Origin: DASQDN01 sp035630195 | GTDB lineage: Bacteria; Acidobacteriota; Terriglobia; Bryobacterales; Bryobacteraceae | DNA: 14,075 nucleotides | Direction of reading: 5' to 3' | NCBI GenBank assembly: GCA_035630195.1 | Contig: DASQLD010000012.1 | Span: forward strand, 1 to 14,075 | Notes under the pieces: generated by a model | Database searches by the model: none | What the model saw: only the letters and a program-made list of their open reading frames with translations | What the model was told of the DNA's origin: nothing | Translations under genes and position numbers: made by a program | Shown here: positions 1 through 8,000 of the stretch, piece after piece | Layout: each line of letters opens with the position of its first letter | How positions within the stretch are numbered: position 1 is the stretch's first letter

Positions 1-211
1 TCAAAAAGGTCTTGGTCTACTCGGCATGGAAGAACGAGTCCGCGAACTGGGCGGGCACGTCAGGTTAATATCGAGCCTAGGCTCGGGAACGAGACTAGAG
101 ATCCGACTGCCGCGTCCGGTGCCAAAGGAGATGCCGAAAACTCACGATGATACGCATCCTGATCGCGGACGATCACGGGATCGTTCGGACCGGCTTGAAA
201 CTTCTGCTTGA
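1..211 (+). CDS. Sensor histidine kinase, C-terminal fragment (5' end outside window)
   Basis: Only the last ~69 codons are present, read from base 2. The sequence QKGLGLLGMEERVRELGG is the G2 glycine box of the HATPase_c ATP-binding domain, in the form typical of NarX/DegS-like (HisKA_3) kinases. It is followed by the SSLGSGTRLEIRLP strand that closes that domain. Such kinases autophosphorylate on histidine and pass phosphate to a NarL/FixJ-type regulator, which is exactly the next gene. After the domain there is an unusual Arg/Asp-rich tail of about 30 residues, reading through the start of the regulator gene and stopping at TGA 209-211, a 65-base overlap. The sensor and dimerisation domains are outside the window, so the signal cannot be inferred. 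Confidence 0.85.
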   Translation, partial: QKGLGLLGMEERVRELGGHVRLISSLGSGTRLEIRLPRPVPKEMPKTHDDTHPDRGRSRDRSDRLETSA

Positions 212-794
212 TCGCATTTCGGATGTCGAGGTAATCGGAGAAGCGTCGGACGGTCGTGAGGCTGTGCGACTGGCGAAGTCGCTCGAGCCGAACATTGTCA
301 TCATGGATATAGGCATGCCGCTGTTGAACGGTCTCGACGCAGCGGCGCAGATCATTCGCGACAACGAGCGAATCCGCGTCATCATCCTGAGCATGCATAC
401 CGATGAGAGCTATATTGTTCGCGCACTGGACGCGGGCGCCCGCGGATATCTGCTGAAAGACAACGCCGACGAAGATATCGAGCGAGCCATCCGGTCCGTC
501 GCGACGGGCCGGCCGTTCTTTTCGCCATCCATTGCGCAAACACTCCTCGAAGACTATTTGAGTCTGATGAGAGAGCGCAAAATTCAGGATTCGTATGAGC
601 TGCTGACGGAACGTGAGCGAGAGGTCCTTCAGCTCCTGGCGGAAGGCAAGTCGAACAAAGAAGCCGCCACGGTGTTGAACTTGAGCCCTCACACCATCGA
701 GACGCACCGCACAAATCTCATGCAGAAGCTCGGATTACACAACACTGCCGAGATTGTCCTCTACGCTGTGCGTAAAGGGATCATCACTCCCTAA
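147..794 (+). CDS. NarL/FixJ-family two-component response regulator
   Basis: The protein has 215 residues, normal for the family. Residues 1-120 form a receiver domain: acidic pair D8/D9, phospho-acceptor D54 in IMDIGMP, switch S82, and conserved K104 in YLLKD. Residues ~152-213 form a LuxR-type helix-turn-helix (LTEREREVLQLLAEGKSNKE, then LSPHTIETHRTNLMQKLG). The role is therefore a phosphorylation-controlled DNA-binding transcription factor in the cytoplasm. It starts inside the kinase gene (ATG at 147, kinase stop at 211). A purine run AAAGGAG at 124-130 is about 16 bases upstream, too far for a standard ribosome site, so translation is probably coupled to the kinase. The MIRILIADDH start is classic. 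It ends 13 bases before the convergent mutase gene, with no terminator visible between them. Target genes are unknown. Confidence 0.95.
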   Translation: MIRILIADDHGIVRTGLKLLLDRISDVEVIGEASDGREAVRLAKSLEPNIVIMDIGMPLLNGLDAAAQIIRDNERIRVIILSMHTDESYIVRALDAGARGYLLKDNADEDIERAIRSVATGRPFFSPSIAQTLLEDYLSLMRERKIQDSYELLTEREREVLQLLAEGKSNKEAATVLNLSPHTIETHRTNLMQKLGLHNTAEIVLYAVRKGIITP

Positions 795-807
795 AGCAAG
801 GCGAACA

Positions 808-2163
808 TTACTTCAACAACGATTCCACCCGGTCATATAAATCGTTCATTTCCGTTTCCGATTTGGCCTCTGCCGAGAAGCGCAAAATCGGTTCAGTGTT
901 GGATGCGCGCACGTGAATCCAATGCTCGGGCCAGATGAGCTTCAATCCATCCGTTCGATCGAGGCGAGCCTCCGGAAAGCTGTCCTCGAGTTGCAGCATG
1001 AGCGTTCCAAGACGTCCATGCTCATAGCCGACTTTGCCGATCTTTCTGAAGTATCGGGGCAGCCTGTCAGTAAGCTGAGATATCGTCAAACCCGTGGAGG
1101 CCATGCGGTGAAGGAACAGGGCCATTCCACTGTAGCTGTCGCGGCAGAGATGAACCGCCGGAAAGATGATCCCACCGCTGGAACCTTCTCCCCCAATGGC
1201 GGCATTCACGGCCTGTATCATCTCCACCACGTTTGCTTCGCCTACTGGCGTGCGATAAACCCTTCTTCCGAATCTCGCCGCGATGTCGTCGATCACAGAC
1301 GAGGTTGTGAGGTTCACGACTACGTCGCCAGGTAGCCTTTCCAAACCCGCCTCTACCGCCAGCGCAAGTACGTCATCGTTATCCAGCACGCGGCCGTTCT
1401 CATCAATGACGGCGAGGCGGTCTCCGTCAGGGTCCTGCGCAAATCCGATCTGGCAGTTTTTGTCCCGCATCAAGGCGGCAATGTCGCCTAGCGATTCCGG
1501 CTTCGGCTCCGCCTCGCGGGGAAATGGCTGAGTAGGATCCGTGTTGATCGCCACCAGGTCGCAGCCAAGCGAGTCCTTTAAGAAGCTCGGACTCATGACC
1601 GAGCCAGCGCCATTGACCGCGTCAAGCGCGACACGAAATTTGCGGGCGCGAACGACATCGACATCGACATGCTTGAGTACTCTCGCAATATGCAGCTTTT
1701 GCGCCGATTCGTGATCCGTCCGAACATTGCGGATCTCTTCATTGCCGGCTTGGTAGAACTCGCTCTGGTGATACAGGTCGATTAGCTCATCGCGTTCATA
1801 GTTGTTGAAGAAAAGCCCGCGGCCGTTAAAAAGCTTCAAGGCGTTATATTCGGCAGGATTATGCGACGCAGTCAGAGCGATGCCACCGCGAGCTTTCGAT
1901 GCGCTGACATACATCTGGATGCTAGGCGTTGGCAGCACTCCCAGATCGATCACTTCGCAGCCTGCGGCAAGCAGACCGCACTGAACGGCATGCTGCAGCA
2001 TCGGTCCGGTTGCCCGGGTATCGCGGCCGACCATCACCGTTCCGCGGCCAACGTATGTGCCAAACGCATGGCCGAAGGCGCATGCGAGCGCCGGTGTTAA
2101 GAACTCACCAACCACTCCGCGTATTCCCGACACCCCGATCTTCAACAGGTGTTCGCGAGGCAT
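808..2163 (-). CDS. glmM: Phosphohexomutase, GlmM/ManB-like (paralogue 1)
   Basis: This 451-residue protein belongs to the alpha-D-phosphohexomutase superfamily and carries all four signature loops. These are the phosphoserine loop TASHNPAEYNALK (S100), the metal loop DPDGDR (D244, D246, D248), the sugar-binding loop GGEGSSGGIIFP (E326), and the phosphate-binding loop RASNTEPILRF (R419). It should isomerise a hexose 1-phosphate to the 6-phosphate (glucosamine, mannose or glucose) through a bisphosphate intermediate in the cytosol. The N-terminus (KIGVSGIRGVVGEFLTP) resembles the archaeal-type GlmM/PMM group rather than E. coli GlmM, so the glmM label is a best guess and phosphomannomutase or phosphoglucomutase are alternatives. 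A GGGAG ribosome site lies 8 bases before its ATG. That ATG overlaps the stop of the upstream paralogue as TAATG, indicating translational coupling. It is the last gene of a three-gene minus-strand unit. Confidence 0.9.
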   Translation of the reverse strand: MPREHLLKIGVSGIRGVVGEFLTPALACAFGHAFGTYVGRGTVMVGRDTRATGPMLQHAVQCGLLAAGCEVIDLGVLPTPSIQMYVSASKARGGIALTASHNPAEYNALKLFNGRGLFFNNYERDELIDLYHQSEFYQAGNEEIRNVRTDHESAQKLHIARVLKHVDVDVVRARKFRVALDAVNGAGSVMSPSFLKDSLGCDLVAINTDPTQPFPREAEPKPESLGDIAALMRDKNCQIGFAQDPDGDRLAVIDENGRVLDNDDVLALAVEAGLERLPGDVVVNLTTSSVIDDIAARFGRRVYRTPVGEANVVEMIQAVNAAIGGEGSSGGIIFPAVHLCRDSYSGMALFLHRMASTGLTISQLTDRLPRYFRKIGKVGYEHGRLGTLMLQLEDSFPEARLDRTDGLKLIWPEHWIHVRASNTEPILRFSAEAKSETEMNDLYDRVESLLK

Positions 2164-3530
2164 TACACAGACTCCCTCACCTGTTCGATCAGGCTTTCGA
2201 ACAGTGCAGTCGGAGCTTCGCCCTTCTTTTCACAAATAACCCGCAGGATCGGCTCCGTTTGGCTGACGCGGACGTGAAACCATTCCCCGGGCCAATCAAC
2301 GCGCACGCCATCCTGCACATTGATCTTGCCGCTCGAATACTGTTGCTGGAGTCGCGCAAGCAACTCTGGAATACGGGTCGATGTCAGCGGCTCCTCGGCC
2401 TTGCGCATCACGTACCGTGGATAGGCGGCGAGAATTTCGCCAAGCGGCAGTTGACGCTCCACCATGAGAGAGAGGATCGTGAGCATGGATGCAATGCCGT
2501 CATAGACAAATTCGAACTGCGACATCATGACTGCGCCCGTGCCCTCTCCCGCTAGCGCGATTTGATCGCTGCGATATGCCGCGAGAGCGTCGATAGTGGC
2601 CTGCCGGCCGACCGGAACGCGAAGTACTTTGCCTCCTCGTAGCGCAACAATATCTTCCAGTAGCGCCGTGCTTGACAAGTTCGTAATGACCAATTTGCCG
2701 TGGGCGCGGGGCAGCATGTAGTCGGCGATCAGCGGGAGAATCATCTCTTCCGACACCGCCACTCCGTCTTCGGTTGCGACACCGACCCTGTCGGAATCAA
2801 CGTCGAATTGAAAGCCGACGTCGGCGCCCAAAGGCTTCATCAGGGGCGCCAGTTGCATGGAAATTGTGTCGGCAGAAATGACGGGGTCATGCGCAAATTG
2901 CCGGCCGTTCGGTTTCTCGTTGATAAGGATGAAGTGAAAGCCGAAGCGTTCATTCAATCGCTTCAAAATTAGGGACGACGTGCCATTGCAGCAATCGACT
3001 ACCACTTTTGGACGTTTCAACTGCTCAAAGTCGAAGACTGCCGCAAGCTCGTCGAGATACGGGTCGATTGCTCCGTGATCCACACGCAGACTTCCGACGC
3101 CAGTCCAGTCGACTAGACGAAACTTGCGAAGATGATAAATGTCGAGCAGCTCATTCGCTTCGGCCGTCGATAGATACGTTCCCTTGGCCCCGAAAAACTT
3201 CAAAGCGTTCCATTCTGCGGTGTTGTGACTTGCACTGATCGAGATGCCTCCCGCCGCGTCCTGGCGCCGAATCGCGTGTTGGATCACGGGCGAGGAAACC
3301 ACACCCAGGTCTACAACTTCATGTCCGCAGGCGAGGAGTCCCGCGACCACACCCTCGCGGATCATAGAGCCACTCGCCCGGGGATCCCGACCGATCAACA
3401 CCGGCTTACCTGGTTCGACGAAAGTCCCGAACGCGGAGGCGAAGTCGATCACATGCGCAGCCGTCAGTCCTGAACCCACCACGCCGCGCAGCCCTACTTG
3501 CGATATGCGAAGCGCTTTCCGTGCACGCAT
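2163..3530 (-). CDS. Phosphohexomutase paralogue 2 (diverged substrate loops)
   Basis: This 455-residue protein is a second phosphohexomutase, colinear with its neighbour along its whole length. The catalytic set is retained: serine S101 in SASHNTAEWNALKFFG, metal loop DVDSDR (D243, D245, D247), and phosphate loop RVSQTEPILR (R421). Two loops differ from the family norm. The residue after SASHN is Thr rather than Pro, and the sugar-binding loop is GEGTGAVMMSQF (E329) instead of a GE-x-S/N-G-G/H form. It is therefore probably active but on a different sugar phosphate, or it could be a regulatory partner of paralogue 1. It begins 6 bases after the DUF1080 gene ends; AGGGA lies only 3 bases before its ATG, so translation may depend on coupling to that gene. 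Its TAA stop overlaps the next ATG by one base. The exact substrate cannot be read from sequence. Confidence 0.88.
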   Translation of the reverse strand: MRARKALRISQVGLRGVVGSGLTAAHVIDFASAFGTFVEPGKPVLIGRDPRASGSMIREGVVAGLLACGHEVVDLGVVSSPVIQHAIRRQDAAGGISISASHNTAEWNALKFFGAKGTYLSTAEANELLDIYHLRKFRLVDWTGVGSLRVDHGAIDPYLDELAAVFDFEQLKRPKVVVDCCNGTSSLILKRLNERFGFHFILINEKPNGRQFAHDPVISADTISMQLAPLMKPLGADVGFQFDVDSDRVGVATEDGVAVSEEMILPLIADYMLPRAHGKLVITNLSSTALLEDIVALRGGKVLRVPVGRQATIDALAAYRSDQIALAGEGTGAVMMSQFEFVYDGIASMLTILSLMVERQLPLGEILAAYPRYVMRKAEEPLTSTRIPELLARLQQQYSSGKINVQDGVRVDWPGEWFHVRVSQTEPILRVICEKKGEAPTALFESLIEQVRESV

Positions 3531-3536
3531 GGGTCC

Positions 3537-4364
3537 CTAGTTTGCCGTTCGAATCTTGATGTTGCGAAACCAGACATCGTCCCCGTGATGTTGGAGCGCG
3601 ATGGGACCGTTCGGCTTCGGGTTGCTCAGAATGTCACGAATCGTAGGTGCGTACTTTCCCCACCGTTTCTCAGCGCCCGCGGCGATTGCGGGGTCTTTCA
3701 GAGACCCTTCGAGTACCTTGGTTCCGTTGATCCAATGCTCAAACTGCTGACCCGTCACCCTCAGCAGGGATGAGTTCCATTCGCCGGCCGGTTTGGCTGC
3801 CTTGGTTTTGGCAGCGATCATCGAGTACAGAGCTCCCGTTTGGTGAGACGCATCCTTCAACGCATCCCGATGCCGCTCATCGTCGATCAACTGAAACTCA
3901 AATGCGATGGTGTAGAGAAAGCCGGTCGAATCGGAAGCCATTGTTTTCCGGTCCGACACAGGATTCGCCATCTCGCGTCCCATCAGGCCTTCGAACGCGC
4001 CGGGCCCTTCCTGCTTCTTCGAGTTATTCACAAAGACGGCTTTCTGGATACGATACTTCACTCCTGAGTTACCGCCTTGCGAAACGCGCCAATCGAACTT
4101 CAGCTCGAAGTCGCCGTAGCTTTTGGCGGTGATCAAATCCTCTTCGATGCGAGGCTTCTTCGTGGTCGCTAGGCAACCATCTTCAACCTTCCACGCTGTG
4201 CCGGGCTGGTCCTTCTTGCCAGGATCGAGCCAACCATTCATTGTCTTGCCGTCGAAGAGTAAGGTCCAACCTTCTTTCTTCTCGGCCGGCCTTAGCGTAT
4301 TCTCCGCCGCCGGCGCAAGCGAGGCGAGTATCAGGAACAAAGGAAGGGTTTGCATCAAAGACAT
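3537..4364 (-). CDS. Secreted DUF1080 (3-keto-disaccharide hydrolase-like) protein
   Basis: This 275-residue protein starts with a signal peptide (short polar start, then LPLFLILASLAPAA, likely cut near AA-EN). The rest is one DUF1080 domain. It opens with GWTLLFDGKTMNGW, contains GNSGVKYRI and EWNSSLLRVTGQQFEHWING, and closes with GPIALQHHGDDVWFRNIKIR, all recognisable positions of this concanavalin-like beta-sandwich family. Members act on sugars outside the cytoplasm, and some cleave 3-keto-glycosides; the substrate here is inferred only from family. No lipobox cysteine is seen, so it is probably periplasmic or secreted rather than a lipoprotein. It is the first gene of the unit with the two mutases (6-base gap downstream). 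Its ATG at 4364 has no good ribosome site, and an in-frame ATG three codons later is an alternative start. Confidence 0.88.
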   Translation of the reverse strand: MSLMQTLPLFLILASLAPAAENTLRPAEKKEGWTLLFDGKTMNGWLDPGKKDQPGTAWKVEDGCLATTKKPRIEEDLITAKSYGDFELKFDWRVSQGGNSGVKYRIQKAVFVNNSKKQEGPGAFEGLMGREMANPVSDRKTMASDSTGFLYTIAFEFQLIDDERHRDALKDASHQTGALYSMIAAKTKAAKPAGEWNSSLLRVTGQQFEHWINGTKVLEGSLKDPAIAAGAEKRWGKYAPTIRDILSNPKPNGPIALQHHGDDVWFRNIKIRTAN

Positions 4365-4387
4365 ATCATTTCAAGTGACAATAGCAA

Positions 4388-4984
4388 TTGGCAACTCGTA
4401 AGGTATTTTTGCTCTCTCCCGCAAACAGCGGAGGACCACGTGGAGCGATGCTTTTGAATGAACGGGCAACTTTCGAGCTCGCCCTGAAACTCCGTTCCTG
4501 TGGCGCAGCGATCGGGGAAATTTATAGTTTCATCAGTGGTCTGTATTTTCGCGGGAAGGTCGCCTATAGCACCGCCTTCGCAGAAGTGGATTCGACATTC
4601 GTCATTACCCCTGGCTCCGGCCTTCTGCCACCGGATACGATCATAACCTGCGAGGAATTAAGGCGTCTGGCGGCCATCGATATCCACCAGGATGAGCCGC
4701 GCTTTCGCATCCCGCTCGAACGCGATGCCAGACATCTTGCTCAGTCGGCGGAGCAGGTCATTCTCCTCGGCAGTATCGCGACTGCGAAATACATGGACCC
4801 GCTACTGGAATGTTTCGGCGACCGGCTCGTATTTCCCGCAGAGTTTATCGGTCGCGGCGACATGAGTCGAGGAGGCTTGATGTTGCGCTCGGCTCAATCC
4901 AAAGTCGAGCTTGAGTACATTCCGGCTCGGGGAGCAGTTCGTCATGGCCGCAGGCCACCAAAGCTTCCGAAATTAACAAAGTAG
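4388..4984 (+). CDS. Conserved-looking protein of unknown function (198 aa)
   Basis: I do not recognise a named domain. The protein is soluble in appearance, with no signal peptide or membrane segment. It has an N-terminal FLLSPANSGGPRGAMLLNE stretch, a central FISGLYFRGKVAYSTAFAE segment, and a basic proline-containing tail ending HGRRPPKLPKLTK. The motif-like segments resemble a family of conserved bacterial hypotheticals seen in acidobacteria and others, but I can give no function. An in-frame TAG at 4382-4384 limits the start. I use TTG 4388 because it keeps the FLLSPA segment. TTG 4409 has a better ribosome site (TAAGG at 4399-4403, 5-base spacer), and ATG 4448 also has GGAG upstream. 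It is divergent from the DUF1080 gene and convergent with the receptor gene, hence probably monocistronic. Confidence 0.75.
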   Translation: MATRKVFLLSPANSGGPRGAMLLNERATFELALKLRSCGAAIGEIYSFISGLYFRGKVAYSTAFAEVDSTFVITPGSGLLPPDTIITCEELRRLAAIDIHQDEPRFRIPLERDARHLAQSAEQVILLGSIATAKYMDPLLECFGDRLVFPAEFIGRGDMSRGGLMLRSAQSKVELEYIPARGAVRHGRRPPKLPKLTK

Positions 4985-4989
4985 GGATG

Positions 4990-5022
4990 AAAAAACGGGC
5001 GAGGATTTTCATCCCCGCCCGT
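4990..5022 (-). terminator. Intrinsic terminator of the Oar-like receptor gene
   Basis: A 12-base inverted repeat has arms 4995-5006 and 5011-5022. Read as minus-strand RNA, the arms pair completely (one G-U wobble) around a GAAA tetraloop, a stable GNRA loop, and run directly into a U tract (4994-4990). It lies 24 bases past the receptor stop. On the plus strand the same repeat has an A-C mismatch and no U tract, so it is oriented for the minus-strand gene and not for the convergent gene ending at 4984. Confidence 0.85.
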
Positions 5023-5046
5023 CGATAACTGCTGCTGAGTTCGTAG

Positions 5047-8000
5047 TTAAAATGTGAACTTCAGCGAGAATTGCCAGGACCTCGGGGGCCCTTGCGAAGT
5101 AATGGTACCGAAGCTCGCCTGCGTCGGATCCGTTCCAGGATTTCCGAGGTTCGGATGGTTCAATGCATTGAACGATTCCGCACGGAACTGCATAGCGTAC
5201 CGCTCTGCGATCTTGAAATTCTTGATGATGCCAAGATCCAGGCGATCTTGTCCGGGGCCGCGGATTCCGCTGAAACGCGGCGGAAGGGCTCGAATGTTGT
5301 TCGCTAATTGCTGAGTTCCGACCGTGTTGAATCCAGCATCTCGATTCAACCAGCGATCGACGCTCCGCTCATCAGCCGGAACATTGATGTCATCCAGATT
5401 GCCGGTGAAGATCCGGTTTCCAAAGCCGAGCGGCTGTCCGCTTTGATGCTGATAGACACCGTTCAACTGCCAGCCGCCTGCGATGAAATCGATGGCGCGA
5501 TGCATGTTGCTACCCCACTTACGCCCGCGGCCGAAAGGCAACTCCCAGATACCGCTTGCGCGAAGTGCATGCGTCCGGTCAAGATCCGAAATCACTTCGT
5601 ATGGAAGCGGATCGGTGTCGTTCAGGAATTCTCTGGCTTCCATCGACTTCGACCACGTATAAGATGCCTGGACGGTGTAACCCGCTGAGAACCGCTTCTC
5701 CATGCGTGTCTGCAATGAGTGATACCAGGAGTATCCGGCTGGATCGTTGAAATAAATGTCGCCGAACTGCGGGTAGGGCCTCAAGAGTTGGGCACGGCTG
5801 ATCGTCTGCGTATAAACCGGAGCCAGACCGAGGAATGGATTGGGGAACTGCGCGTTTAGGAAGTTGATTGTGTTCTGGTCGCGCGTCGTCGTTGATGTAG
5901 CCAGGTACTCACGAGGAACGGCATTGATGTTTCTACCAGCGCCATTGACTCCCACTTGTGTGGTAGCCAGTCTGGTACCGCGATTGCCAACATAAGCAGC
6001 CTCCAAGAGGAAGCCCATCCCGACTTCCTGTTGCAGACTCATCGACCAACGTTGCGCGTACGGTTGGACGCGATTTTCCTGGAAGAAATCGAGCCGCTGC
6101 CCGAGGTTGGTCTGAAGTCCGCCGGCGGAGCCTGCCGCCGGGATCAAACCGTTGGGGAACGGATTGGCTAGCGTACCGACATAAGTCACGCCACTGTCAA
6201 GCGATGCCTGAATCGGAGTGCTCTGGCTGAATCCCGTTTGGATGGCGCTCGTAAGGTTTACACCAATGGTGTTGTAGAACAAGCCATAACCACCGCGAAT
6301 GACGGTCTTGGGGAACATAGAGTATGCGAAGCCGACCCGCGGCATGAAGTTGCCGTTTTCCCCGTTCCAGTAGCTGCGTCCATTCGCGCCTCCGACAAAG
6401 GTCGGGCCGCCGATAACACGGAAGTTTGCAAGTGGTAATTCGGGAATCGGGTTCCGCGCATAAGCTGTGCGAGCCTGCGCCTCAATCGGATTTGCAGTTG
6501 CCGCGTCAAAGCTCTTCACCGACCGATCGAATCGCTCGGTGGGCGCACTCTCGATTTCCCAGCGCAGTCCAAGGTTAAGAGTTAGTTTGGAGGTGACTTT
6601 CCAATCGTCCTGTATGTACAAGCCGAAGTACTTATCTTGTTCGGCATAACTCGATGTCAGCGACATTGACCCAGCAGGGATGCCAAGAAGAAATGCAGCC
6701 AAGTCGCCACCGCGGGTGGGATTGCCGTTCGTATTCAACGGACCACGCGTGTACTGAGCGCCGGCGCCCCCATAATTCAAATCCGGAGAAGACTGTAGCT
6801 GAAAGCGGTTTTTAAACTCGCGATAGACACGCAAATCTGGACCGAAACGGATGTTGTGAGAGCCCGCCAACTTCGTAAAGTTGGCATTGATGGCATGAAC
6901 AATCGACGACGTCGTACCATCACCGCTCTCCCACGCGCTGAGAGTCGTGAGTTGGTCGAGTCCGTTGACGCGTGGGAATGTCGCGGTTATCGGATCGACA
7001 TATTGGGTCACCGTAGATCCGAAACCCAAAGCGGTCAAGTCGGTGCCACGACTAGCGCGGCGCTCCGGAAATTCCTGCTGCGTCATGCCGTACCGCACAT
7101 TCAAAAGGAACGTCGGCGAGAACATGTAAACATCATCGATCGCAAGACCGCGATTGATTCGGTTCAGAATGATACCGTTGACACCTTCGTTGCCGAAGGT
7201 ACGCGCCTTATCTTCTTCCCAGTAGTCACGGTGCATGCGAATGAACAGCCGGTGCGTATCGCTGAACGCGTGATCGACACGACCCATATGCACCCAATAA
7301 TCCTCGAGCGCTTTGCCGGTGAAGAAATGGTTTTGCAGATAGTTATTTCCCGGCTGATTCGGCAGAGGATAGGCGCTCAGCAATCGCTGGGCTAAGGGAT
7401 CGAGTCGGCTCGTTGGAATGATATTACCGGCGAAAGGCTGTCGCTGAAAGGTCCCGTTCGGAAGCGCCGTCGTTGTTAAAGGATCATAAACCTGATACGG
7501 ATTGCGTCCACCCGAATCCGGTGTCCCCAGCGAGAGCAGTTCAGAGAGGTCACCACGCCGCATCCGTTCTGTAGGGACCGTATTGACGAAGTTTTGTGGA
7601 TCACCAAATTTGTTGCCTTCGAATGCGTAGAACCAGAAAGTCTTATTTTTCCCGTTATACAACTTTGGGAGAATGATTGGCGAACCGGCGGAGAGACCAT
7701 ATCGGTTGTCTTGATAAACCGGCAATGGTGAATTGGTTCGATTCTGGAAAATCGTTGGCGCGTCAAACGCGGAGTTCCGCAGCCACCAGTGCATTTCGCC
7801 ATGCAACTCGTTCGTGCCTGACTTTGTGCTGACGTTCACAACCGAACCGAGTGTATGACCGGTGCTCGCATCAAATGAGGAAGTCTGCACCTTGAACTCG
7901 CCAATGGCGGTCTGTGGCGGCGAGAACGCAACACGCGGGGACTCACCATCCGAGTAGGTATTCGAGACGCCGTCAATGGTGAACTCATTCTGATAGTTCC

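Noticed and set aside
60..707. A 215-codon open frame on the minus strand opposite the response regulator
   Set aside because: It is antisense to a gene with complete receiver and LuxR motifs and its translation shows no recognisable domain; long antisense frames are common at this GC content.
795..807. Possible terminator between the convergent response regulator and mutase genes
   Set aside because: Only 13 bases lie between the stops and no inverted repeat is visible there.
1929..2555. A 208-codon plus-strand open frame spanning the junction of the two mutases
   Set aside because: It lies wholly antisense to two proteins with intact catalytic loops and has no family-like motif or ribosome site.
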